From assembly GCA_031261385.1 (NCBI GenBank), contig JAISJS010000116.1:1-6470 (forward strand): DNA of 6,470 nucleotides, written 5' to 3'. The notes beneath the pieces were generated by a model that saw only the letters and a program-made list of their open reading frames with translations, searched no databases and was not told where the DNA came from. The stretch's first letter is position 1. Every line of letters starts with the position of its first letter. Origin of the DNA: Treponema sp. (GTDB taxonomy: Bacteria > Spirochaetota > Spirochaetia > Treponematales > Breznakiellaceae). The position numbers and the translations under genes are program-made. Shown in pieces: positions 1 through 5,596 of the stretch.

Positions 1-397
1 TGTCTCCGGTCCCCGGAACAAGTACCTCGTACTGAAGACCGCTTTCGGTGGTGATTACCCCGTCTTTAGTACCGTTCTCCGTAAGGAAAATAATCTCTTT
101 ACGGCGGTTCTCTTCGGCCCGCTTTTCCATTGCCGCCTGAAAAGCGGTCTGCACAATCTCAACAGCCTCTTCCTGGGTGTACCGGGCGTTTCCCTCGGAC
201 GAATCTTTAAAGCCCCCGGCAAAGGCGGCGTAATCAAAGGCAAGGCCTGTCTGTTTCAGATCCGCGCCGACAATCATGCCGAACGCATAACTGGTTTGTG
301 CGTTTTCTTCGGCAAAATTTACATCCTCTGCAATACCCTTGCCGTACAGGGCAAAGGCAGCGGCAAAAAAGCAGAGAACTCCCATGATTTTTTTCAT
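1..397 (-). CDS. FKBP-type peptidyl-prolyl isomerase, second tandem copy (3' end outside window)
   Basis: Partial gene: the ATG at 397-395 and 132 codons are visible, and the rest lies beyond the left edge. The product starts with a Sec-type signal (MKK, then a hydrophobic stretch to about residue 18). Cys9 is too close to the N-terminus for a convincing lipobox, so a soluble periplasmic protein is more likely than a lipoprotein. Residues 34-120 match the FKBP N-terminal dimerisation region (TSYAFG at 35-40, GGFKDSSEG near 61-69, a charged helix around 76-106). SGLQYEVLVPGTG at 119-131 is the usual entry into the catalytic FKBP domain, which is not in the window, so catalytic residues cannot be checked. 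The gene starts 2 bp after the stop of the FKBP lipoprotein gene and its N-terminal half is clearly paralogous to it. Expected role, from the family: proline isomerisation and folding of exported proteins. Confidence 0.85.
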   Translation of the reverse strand, partial: MKKIMGVLCFFAAAFALYGKGIAEDVNFAEENAQTSYAFGMIVGADLKQTGLAFDYAAFAGGFKDSSEGNARYTQEEAVEIVQTAFQAAMEKRAEENRRKEIIFLTENGTKDGVITTESGLQYEVLVPGTGD

Positions 398-399
398 CG

Positions 400-1077
400 T
401 TAGTCCTTTACGACAGCAAGCAGTTCCACCTCAAAAACCAGCGGTGAATAGGGCGGGATAATCCCCATGTCCTGGGGACCGTAGCCTAAGTCCGAAGGAA
501 TGTAGAACTTATACTTGGAGCCTACCCGCATAAGCTGGATTCCCTCGATCCAGCCGGAGATAACCTGATTAAGGGGAAATTCTGCGGGTTCCCCGCGGGA
601 ATAGGAACTGTCAAAAACCGTACCGTTGGAAAGGGTTCCTTCATAATTGACCCGTACGGTATCGGTGTCGGCGGGCCGTGCCCCGGTTCCTTCTGAAATC
701 ACCTCGTACTGGAGCCCGCTCCCGGTGACAACAATCCCCGGTTTCCGGGAATTTTCCGCAAGAAACTCAGCTTCCGCCTGTATCAAGCCCTCATTTCTTT
801 TTTCCGATCCGGACATAACAGCGGCCTGTATTCTTGATCGCGCTTCTTCCACGCTGAACCGTGTTTCCTTCCCTTCAATGGAATCCTTGATACCCTGGAG
901 AAAGTCGTTATACTCGGGGTTGAGGTTTGCAGCCTTAAAACTTCCGCCGAGCTCCAGACCGAATGCATAACTGGTATCCGCATCCAGCTTATCCGCTGAG
1001 TTTGCTGTTTTGCCGTCTTCTTTACAACCGGTAAAAACCAAAATGCCAAGAAAAATAATTGCAAGTTGTCTTTTCAT
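400..1077 (-). CDS. FKBP-type peptidyl-prolyl cis-trans isomerase lipoprotein (Mip/FkpA-like)
   Basis: 225-residue protein. The open frame continues upstream to 1164, but the ATG at 1077 is preferred: it gives a lipoprotein signal (MKR, hydrophobic core, FTGC with lipid Cys18), an AAAGGA ribosome site lies 12 nt upstream, and the longer form would run into the DUF554 coding end. Residues about 26-115 form the FKBP N-terminal helical region (TSYAFG at 35-40). Residues about 130-223 form the FKBP catalytic domain. Positions equivalent to the FKBP12 pocket are present: Tyr145, Phe155-Asp156, Phe167, Val172-Ile173, Trp176, Tyr199 in LGYG, and Phe215. The enzyme should therefore be active, probably anchored to a membrane facing the periplasm and assisting folding of exported proteins. 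It lies between DUF554 (41 bp upstream) and a second FKBP gene (2 bp downstream), in an apparent operon. Confidence 0.93.
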   Translation of the reverse strand: MKRQLAIIFLGILVFTGCKEDGKTANSADKLDADTSYAFGLELGGSFKAANLNPEYNDFLQGIKDSIEGKETRFSVEEARSRIQAAVMSGSEKRNEGLIQAEAEFLAENSRKPGIVVTGSGLQYEVISEGTGARPADTDTVRVNYEGTLSNGTVFDSSYSRGEPAEFPLNQVISGWIEGIQLMRVGSKYKFYIPSDLGYGPQDMGIIPPYSPLVFEVELLAVVKD

Positions 1078-1118
1078 TGGTACAGCATATCCTTTAATTG
1101 ATTTGTTTACAAGGCGCT

Positions 1119-1886
1119 TTACGCGGCAACGATAAAAAGGCCCCGTATTGCAAAATAGATCCACGGGATAAAGACCGCAGGAATCAGGTTTGCCACTTTT
1201 ATCTCTTTTATGCTGAGGAAGTTGAAACCGATGGCCGCTATCAAGAGGCTCCCCACGGCGGACATTTCCTGAATAATCTCCGCCGTCAGGTAATCACGGA
1301 TGGCCATGGCGGCCAGCGCTATCCCCCCCTGGTAAATCAAAACCGGGATTGCGGCAAAGGCAACGCCGATGCCCATTGACGCGCCGAACACTATTGAAAT
1401 GGAACCGTCCAGTATCGACTTTGCATAAAGCGTTTCATGGTTTCCGAGCAGGCCGCTCTGTATTGATCCGACTATGGCCATGGAACCGGCGCAAAAAAGT
1501 ATACTGGCCGATACAAAGCCCTTTGCAAACGAACGTTTTGAAGCGGCTGGTTTTACGACAGATGGTTTTAAATCAGACTGCGCGGGAACAGCCTCACCGG
1601 CGCCGGGGGATGAAAGCCCCAGTTTTTTTTCCGCCCAAAGCCCCAGACGGTTCATCCATTTATCGATATCAATAAGCTCCCCTATCACCGCCCCGATGAC
1701 CATACTCATGATAAGGAGGAGCACATGCTGATTATCCAGCGCCCCTTTTATCCCCACATACACAATGGAGAGGCCGATAGCCTTCTTGAGTATCTCCTCA
1801 AAACGATCCGGAATGCCCCGTACCAGAAAGCATCCCACCAGCGCGCAAACCACGATAACCGCCGCATTAACAAGAGGTCCTGCCAT
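1119..1886 (-). CDS. DUF554 family integral membrane protein (YdfK/YqgA-like)
   Basis: 255-residue membrane protein. The ATG at 1886 has a good ribosome site, AAGGA, about 8 nt upstream. Family signatures are clear: FVSASILFCAGSMAIVGSIQ near 124-143, KSILDG at 156-161, GASMGIGVAFAAIPVLIYQG near 168-187, VGSLLIAAIGFNFL near 211-224 and VANLIPAVF near 231-239. About seven hydrophobic segments are visible (roughly 4-23, 36-50, 55-72, 123-142, 160-183, 208-227, 233-252). A Pro/Ala/Ser-rich stretch at about 92-118 separates the N-terminal and C-terminal halves, probably as a loop. The molecular function of DUF554 is not established; transport has been suggested by annotation only. It is the first gene of the leftward group DUF554-FKBP-FKBP and is divergent from the PAP2-like gene across about 40 bp. 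Confidence 0.92.
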   Translation of the reverse strand: MAGPLVNAAVIVVCALVGCFLVRGIPDRFEEILKKAIGLSIVYVGIKGALDNQHVLLLIMSMVIGAVIGELIDIDKWMNRLGLWAEKKLGLSSPGAGEAVPAQSDLKPSVVKPAASKRSFAKGFVSASILFCAGSMAIVGSIQSGLLGNHETLYAKSILDGSISIVFGASMGIGVAFAAIPVLIYQGGIALAAMAIRDYLTAEIIQEMSAVGSLLIAAIGFNFLSIKEIKVANLIPAVFIPWIYFAIRGLFIVAA

Positions 1887-1908
1887 ATATTTTCCTTAAA
1901 GGTATAAT
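1880..1908 (+). promoter_or_regulatory. Candidate sigma70-type promoter for the PAP2-like gene
   Basis: A perfect TATAAT at 1903-1908 is preceded by CTGCCA at 1880-1885 (4 of 6 matches to TTGACA) with a 17-nt spacer. Transcription would begin near 1914-1916. That leaves a leader of only about 12 nt before the GTG at 1927, or about 27 nt before the ATG at 1942. The -35 box lies inside the start of the divergent DUF554 gene. No equally good promoter is visible for DUF554 on the other strand. Confidence 0.5.
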
Positions 1909-1926
1909 GACACTTTTCAGTATTTT

Positions 1927-2895
1927 GTGATAGTATCAATTATGGCTGAACAAATTGCCGATACTGAGGAATTTATCGATTCTCCCCAGATTACCCTTGC
2001 CCGGGAGCGGTCTATTTTTGATGAATCGTTTCCCGGCGCATTTATCAGGGCTTTTGGCTCACCCTATTTGCGGATGGAAGCGGCACAGTGTATTTGGACT
2101 GTTTTGGATAAATTTTTTTTCCTCCAATACCGGACCGCTTTTTTACCGGGACGCGTCCCGGTATCCCGGGTAGACCATCCCCTTGATGAAAAAATCCCCT
2201 TTGTCCCGTCCTGGATTACCGTTTATCTTGATTTTATCGGTTTTTGGATCAGAATTATCAGCTTTTTGCTCAGAGTCTACGGACGCAAAGCCCTTTCCCA
2301 GACAAAAATATTTATTCAATCTATAAAACGTCTGTACCTTTTTGCGGTGGAAGTTTATGAAAAAAATTTTTCTACAACCAACCGGCCTTTTTATATCAGC
2401 CGGCCAAAGTTCTTCACTATCCATTTAACGGATCCCCATTTGATGTGTATCCCAAGCCTGCACGTCATGATTGTGATCCGTGTATACACCGATTTCGCCC
2501 GGATGATGCACAGTAATGGTGATGAAAAGCGCTTTGCCCGGCGTACCGAAGAACTCCGAAAAGGCGCCCTGGCTATTACCGAAGCAGTCCTGTACGTTAA
2601 ACAGCACAGCGTAAACTGCGTCGCCGCCGCCATGTATGCAATGACCTGTTTTGACAGGGAACTTTTCCCCGAAGAAGAAGCGGTTCATTTTGCATCAAGC
2701 CTTTTTCAGGATCCCGATGAATCAGCGCATCCTGCAAAACCAAAAAACGGGGCAAGAGTAAAACCTGAAGACGGCATCGTAATCCGAAGCCACATGATAA
2801 GCCTGTACCGGCGTTTCCTTTCCGAAAGAGACGAGACAAAACACTGGGGCGAACCGTTACTTAACTTTCTCCGCAATGACTGTCTTCAAAAATAA
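1927..2895 (+). CDS. PAP2-like (phosphatidic acid phosphatase / AUR1-like) protein, degenerate motif 3
   Basis: 322 residues from GTG 1927, or 317 from ATG 1942; neither start has a Shine-Dalgarno sequence, so the start is uncertain. Numbering here is from the GTG. Features of the PAP2 superfamily are visible: DEKIPFVPSWITVYLDF at 87-103, like the IPF-P-YL segment of PAP2_3/AUR1-type enzymes; RPKFFTIHLTDPH at 159-171 leading into IPSLHV at 175-180, the PSxH motif with His179; and LYVKQHSVNC at 222-231, resembling the TKQHYxxD motif with His227. The Asp expected four residues after that His is Cys231, so phosphatase or transferase activity is doubtful. Only the segment near 97-116 looks strongly membrane-spanning, fewer than usual for PAP2 enzymes. 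The C-terminal ~70 residues are polar and unrecognised. It is convergent with the RluA-like gene. The family call is an inference from motifs, and the substrate is unknown. Confidence 0.6.
   Translation: MIVSIMAEQIADTEEFIDSPQITLARERSIFDESFPGAFIRAFGSPYLRMEAAQCIWTVLDKFFFLQYRTAFLPGRVPVSRVDHPLDEKIPFVPSWITVYLDFIGFWIRIISFLLRVYGRKALSQTKIFIQSIKRLYLFAVEVYEKNFSTTNRPFYISRPKFFTIHLTDPHLMCIPSLHVMIVIRVYTDFARMMHSNGDEKRFARRTEELRKGALAITEAVLYVKQHSVNCVAAAMYAMTCFDRELFPEEEAVHFASSLFQDPDESAHPAKPKNGARVKPEDGIVIRSHMISLYRRFLSERDETKHWGEPLLNFLRNDCLQK
2144..2163. repeat. 20-bp perfect palindrome inside the PAP2-like gene
   Basis: TACCGGGACG at 2144-2153 is followed directly by its exact reverse complement at 2154-2163. 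A second CCCGG copy follows at 2166-2170, giving CCCGG-TAT-CCCGG. It encodes part of an LPGRVPVSR stretch in a likely loop before the IPFVP segment. No role is known. Confidence 0.85.
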
Positions 2896-2899
2896 GATT

Positions 2900-3002
2900 A
2901 ACCACGGAGAACACAGAGATAGCGCAGAGTACACGGAGAAAATAAAAGGGAATTTTCCCTTCCGTGCCCTCTTTCTTCCCCTCTGCGCTCTCTGCGGTTT
3001 TT
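2900..3002. terminator. Long bulged inverted repeat between convergent genes; probable bidirectional terminator
   Basis: The 112-bp gap between the two convergent stop codons is nearly filled by nested complementary blocks. AACCACGGAGA 2900-2910 pairs with 2989-2999 (one mismatch, one G-T wobble). GCGCAGAG 2922-2929 pairs with 2981-2988. CACGGA 2932-2937 pairs with 2961-2966. AAGGGAA 2946-2952 pairs with 2955-2961, sharing base 2961 with the previous block. On the plus strand the outer arm ends in TTTTTCTT, which fits intrinsic termination of the PAP2-like gene; on the minus strand the tail is only moderately T-rich. The left arm is also a direct-repeat series: CRCRGAG words start at 2903, 2912, 2923 and 2932 (spacing 9, 11, 9). 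The right arm carries related words inverted. The words resemble those at 5635-5778. Confidence 0.65.
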
Positions 3003-3007
3003 CTTCC

Positions 3008-3802
3008 TTATTCAATGCATTCCAATAATGAGTCCCAGAGGTTATCCCGTACCGGGGGCAGGGCGGTTACCGAAATACGTTTTTCGAGTGACGATGGATC
3101 GGGGAACGACAGCGAATGGGCGTGCAGCCTGATGCCGCCTGATTTTTCACTCCGCTTTGATCCGTATTTTAGATCCCCTTTGATGTGCAGACCAATTTTT
3201 GCAAACTGGGCCCGGATCTGGTGATGCCGTCCGGTTAATAGTTCAACATCGATAAAAAGGTACCGGTCCCCGCGGCCGAGGATCCGGTACCTAAGTATTC
3301 CTTTTTTCATATCTGCGCCGGGTTCATCAAATGCCGTTGATTTATTTGTTTTTGGATCGGTTTTTATCCAGTGAACCAATTCCGCTGAACCGGGAACTAT
3401 TTTACCGTTAGGCGGAATTTCAGTGATCGCCCAATAGTGTTTTTCGATGACGTTTTCCCGCTTTGTTTCACCATCCCAATTTGAACTTTGCGAAAAACAG
3501 GTATTTAAAAAGGCAAGGGCGCGGGGTGTGCGGGCAAAAAGGCAGCAGCCCGACACCGGAACATCAAGCCGGTGAACTGCGGCGGGAAGAAAGCCGCCCC
3601 GCCCTTGCGGGTTATCTTTTTCAGGAGCCGCCAGTGCATCGGCAAGGAGTACCGGCAGATCCGCCATTCCTTTCCCCGCGCCCTCGGCAGCTTCACCGCA
3701 CAGTTTATTGACCACGACACATTCGGCGTCTTTATAAAGAATACGTTCACTAAGCGCAGGAACGCCCTGCCCCTCTGTTTCCGGCCTTTGGTTATTCGGC
3801 AT
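3008..3802 (-). CDS. RluA-family RNA pseudouridine synthase
   Basis: 264 residues from ATG 3802. This start is preferred over the in-frame ATG at 3829 because GGAGG lies 10 nt upstream and family similarity begins soon after. Signatures: ILYKDAECVVVNK at 21-33, HRLDVPVSG at 77-85 with the catalytic Asp80 (family HRLDxxTSG), KHYWAI at 121-126, GRHHQIRAQF at 191-200 (family GRTHQIRxH), GDLKYG at 209-214 and IRLHAHSLSF at 224-233. There is no N-terminal S4 domain, so it resembles the compact RluA/TruC-like members rather than RluC/RluD. It isomerises uridine to pseudouridine in rRNA or tRNA in the cytoplasm; the target site cannot be read from the sequence. A short polar insert at about 104-119 precedes KHYWAI. 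Its first 11 nt overlap the end of the GH3 gene, and it is the last gene of the apparent yefM-yoeB-GH3-RluA operon. Confidence 0.93.
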   Translation of the reverse strand: MPNNQRPETEGQGVPALSERILYKDAECVVVNKLCGEAAEGAGKGMADLPVLLADALAAPEKDNPQGRGGFLPAAVHRLDVPVSGCCLFARTPRALAFLNTCFSQSSNWDGETKRENVIEKHYWAITEIPPNGKIVPGSAELVHWIKTDPKTNKSTAFDEPGADMKKGILRYRILGRGDRYLFIDVELLTGRHHQIRAQFAKIGLHIKGDLKYGSKRSEKSGGIRLHAHSLSFPDPSSLEKRISVTALPPVRDNLWDSLLECIE

Positions 3803-5069
3803 TAATGAGCCCCCTCCGTATTTTTTCAAAAATGATACGCTCCGCCGCTTCCCGCAGACGTTCCCGTGAAATTTCCCCTGAGGCTAGGGCCGCCATGATC
3901 TCCCGGTGCGTTTTTCTGATATCAGGCGGCCAGGTCAACACCATATCTGCCCCTGCAATGAGCGCTTTTACCGCAGCCCTGCCGGGAGCAATCCCTGCGC
4001 CGGGCTTACCGGTATTCTTTACCGCTCCCATCGAAAAATCATCGGTAATGATAATCCCCTGATAGCCCAGCTCCCCGCGGAGCCAGTCCCCCATTATAGC
4101 ATGGGAAAGACTCGCATTGGTATCATTATCCCATGCGGGGACCACGCTGTGGGAAATCATCAACGCAGGGACGTCATGAATCAAAGCGGCAAAGGGGCTG
4201 ACCATGAAATCCAAAGCGGCCCTGTCCCCTTCAAGCACCGAAGGTGATTTGTGCGGATCCGGTCCTGCGTTACCGGGAAAATGTTTTACCACACAGGTGA
4301 CCCCTGCCTTTTCCATACCGCGGATAAAGGCCGCAGAAGCAGCGGCAGTAAAAACAGGATCGGGTCCATACGACCGATCTTCAAGAAAAAGACTGTTTTC
4401 ACCGGTAAGGAATTCCGCTACCGGGGCAAAGTTCATCGTGATACCCAGATCCCGTATTTCATTGGCCGAACGAAAACTGTCTTCTTCAATCCGTACAAGA
4501 GCTTTTTCGATCCCTTCACACTGCGCAAGGCCCCAATACGAAAAAGGGGCAGGCAGTTTTTCTGCGGCGTTACCAAAACGATGCACCGGTCCGCCCTCGT
4601 GATCGACGGCGATAAATGGCACTAAAGTGCCTTGCGCTAAAGCGCCCTGCGGACTTCCGTCCTGAAAAACAGGAATGCCCTGCGCCTCAAGGCGGGCGCC
4701 GCCTGCCTCTGTCACCCAATTGCTGCATTCGCTCAAAAATCTTTTTATTTGTTCTTTTTTTGCGGCAATATTGTAACTAAAAAGCATAATGCCGCCCACA
4801 GGACATTCCCAAAGCAGGGCCCTCATTTCGCCGTTCAAATGGGTCTTCCCGTCAATTCCTGCAATGATCACCTGGGAAGCCAGAAGGCGGTCATCAAGGG
4901 ATGACGCAATACGGGCGGCCTGTTCGTGATAGTTCTGCTCCAATTCAAATTGTCCGGAAGAAACGGGACTTTGAGAAACCGGTTCCGGAATGAGCGCTTT
5001 TTCCGTTTTCGCGGTACAGGAAAAGAGGAGAAGGAAAAGAAGGAGGGTAAAAAATGTTTTATTTTTCAT
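3792..5069 (-). CDS. Glycoside hydrolase family 3 lipoprotein, NagZ-like beta-N-acetylhexosaminidase
   Basis: 425 residues. The N-terminus is a lipoprotein signal (MKNK, a Leu/Phe-rich core, LFSC with lipid Cys18), followed by a polar linker to about residue 45. The GH3 barrel spans about 50-420: GGIMLFSYN at 92-100, FIAVDHEGGPVHRF at 152-165, GITMNFAPVAEF at 209-220, KHFPG at 262-266, the Asp271/His273 pair (the NagZ acid/base DxH), MISHSVVPAWD near 304-314, and IITDDFSMGAV at 340-350 with Asp343 the expected nucleophile. It should cleave beta-linked N-acetylglucosamine from peptidoglycan fragments or chitin-like sugars outside the cytoplasm, unlike cytosolic NagZ of E. coli. Two departures are seen: Asn267 where His is usual, and a shorter loop before Asp271. 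A 15-bp tandem repeat lies in an insert before the DHEGG motif. There is no Shine-Dalgarno at its ATG, which overlaps the toxin stop by 11 nt, so coupled translation is likely. Confidence 0.93.
   Translation of the reverse strand: MKNKTFFTLLLFLLLFSCTAKTEKALIPEPVSQSPVSSGQFELEQNYHEQAARIASSLDDRLLASQVIIAGIDGKTHLNGEMRALLWECPVGGIMLFSYNIAAKKEQIKRFLSECSNWVTEAGGARLEAQGIPVFQDGSPQGALAQGTLVPFIAVDHEGGPVHRFGNAAEKLPAPFSYWGLAQCEGIEKALVRIEEDSFRSANEIRDLGITMNFAPVAEFLTGENSLFLEDRSYGPDPVFTAAASAAFIRGMEKAGVTCVVKHFPGNAGPDPHKSPSVLEGDRAALDFMVSPFAALIHDVPALMISHSVVPAWDNDTNASLSHAIMGDWLRGELGYQGIIITDDFSMGAVKNTGKPGAGIAPGRAAVKALIAGADMVLTWPPDIRKTHREIMAALASGEISRERLREAAERIIFEKIRRGLINAE
3813..3817 (-). promoter_or_regulatory. Ribosome binding site deciding the RluA-like start
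   Basis: GGAGG (within GGAGGGGG) on the minus strand, 10 nt before the ATG at 3802 and inside the end of the GH3 gene. It falls between the two candidate ATGs and so favours 3802 over 3829. Confidence 0.7.
4622..4651. repeat. 15-bp tandem duplication in the GH3 gene
   Basis: CTAAAGTGCCTTGCG at 4622-4636 is followed directly by CTAAAGCGCCCTGCG at 4637-4651, 13 of 15 identical. On the minus strand this encodes the pentapeptide repeat QGALA-QGTLV at GH3 residues 141-150. It is in frame and lies in an insert (about residues 121-150) just before the VPFIAVDHEGG strand. Confidence 0.85.
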
Positions 5070-5319
5070 AATGATATCGAAATGAAATATATACTATTTG
5101 CTTTTCTTCCACTGCATAGACGATCCTGTGTTCGGTATCTATCCTTCTTGACCAATAGCCTTGTAAATTTGCCTTTAACGGTTCCGGTTTACCAATTCCG
5201 TTAAAAGGGCTTCTGTCTATATCGCTTATTAATGAATTTATTTTTCTTAATTGCTTTTTATCATTTTCTATCCAATACCGGTAATCGTTCCATGCCTCGT
5301 CCGTGAACAATTTATTCAT
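5059..5319 (-). CDS. yoeB: YoeB/Txe-family toxin (ribosome-dependent mRNA interferase)
   Basis: 86 residues, close to full alignment with E. coli YoeB as I recall it. Matching segments include DYxYWxExDKK near 12-22, GKPEPLKxNLxGxWSRRI at 43-60, EHRxVYAV at 63-70 and RYHY at 81-84. The catalytic residues Glu46, Arg65, His83 and Tyr84 fall at the same numbers as in the E. coli enzyme, so the toxin should be active. It cleaves mRNA in the ribosomal A site and is neutralised by YefM. It overlaps the antitoxin gene by 8 nt (ATGAATAA). AGGGA lies about 11 nt upstream of its ATG. Its own last 11 nt overlap the GH3 gene, which gives a two-residue tail (Glu85-Lys86) after the tyrosine that ends the E. 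coli protein. The region is visibly more AT-rich than its neighbours. Confidence 0.96.
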   Translation of the reverse strand: MNKLFTDEAWNDYRYWIENDKKQLRKINSLISDIDRSPFNGIGKPEPLKANLQGYWSRRIDTEHRIVYAVEEKQIVYISFRYHYEK

Positions 5320-5566
5320 TCGACAGTTCCCTTGCCTTTATTTTACCGTTTTTATGCTGTGCTATTGATTTTTTCAAATGTTCCGCATTTGCTTCGTTTG
5401 ATAATAAATAATTGGTTTCCTGCAGGCTGTTATACTCCTCTACTGAAAGTAAAACCACATTTTCATTGTTTTTTCGGGTAATTATCAAAGAATCATTATC
5501 CTGAAAGACCCTGTCCATATACGTCTTTAAATTTTGCCGTAAATCAGTATAGGTAATTGCATCCAT
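5312..5566 (-). CDS. yefM: YefM (Phd/YefM-family) antitoxin
   Basis: 84 residues, the usual length. The N-terminal DNA-binding and dimerisation fold is recognisable: ITYTDLRQNLKTYMDRV at 4-20, DSLIITRKNNENVVLLSVEEYNSLQET at 25-51, YLLSNEANAEHL at 53-64. The C-terminal ~20 residues (KKSIAQHKNGKIKAREL) form the charged, probably flexible part that wraps the toxin. The start at 5566 has AGGAG 6 nt upstream. It should neutralise YoeB and, with it, repress its own promoter through the palindrome immediately upstream. It is the first gene of the leftward yefM-yoeB-GH3-RluA set. Confidence 0.96.
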   Translation of the reverse strand: MDAITYTDLRQNLKTYMDRVFQDNDSLIITRKNNENVVLLSVEEYNSLQETNYLLSNEANAEHLKKSIAQHKNGKIKARELSNE

Positions 5567-5578
5567 TTTGATCTCCTA

Positions 5579-5596
5579 TGTACAATATATTGTACT
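5579..5596. promoter_or_regulatory. Operator palindrome for YefM-YoeB autorepression
   Basis: A perfect 16-bp palindrome, GTACAATATATTGTAC, occupies 5580-5595. Its outer halves form TGTACA at 5579-5584 and TGTACT at 5591-5596, with centres 12 bp apart. The E. coli yefM-yoeB operator is known to contain paired palindromes with TGTACA cores, so this is a close match in design. It covers the -10 box completely. Confidence 0.85.

Noticed and set aside
647..970. Plus-strand open frame opposite the FKBP lipoprotein gene
   Set aside because: Antisense shadow of a gene with strong family motifs; its peptide has no recognisable features. The same applies to other opposite-strand frames over 3463-3805, 3805-4625 and 4926-5204.
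1078..1164. Extended start of the FKBP lipoprotein at 1164
   Set aside because: It would add 29 residues before the lipoprotein signal, overlap the DUF554 coding end and lack the AAAGGA site that serves the ATG at 1077.
3258..3292. Inverted repeat AGGTACCGG / CCGGTACCT with a 17-nt loop in the RluA-like gene
   Set aside because: It lies within conserved coding sequence where the encoded RYRILGRGDRY contains a repeated Arg-Tyr pair, which can explain the complementarity; no regulatory context.
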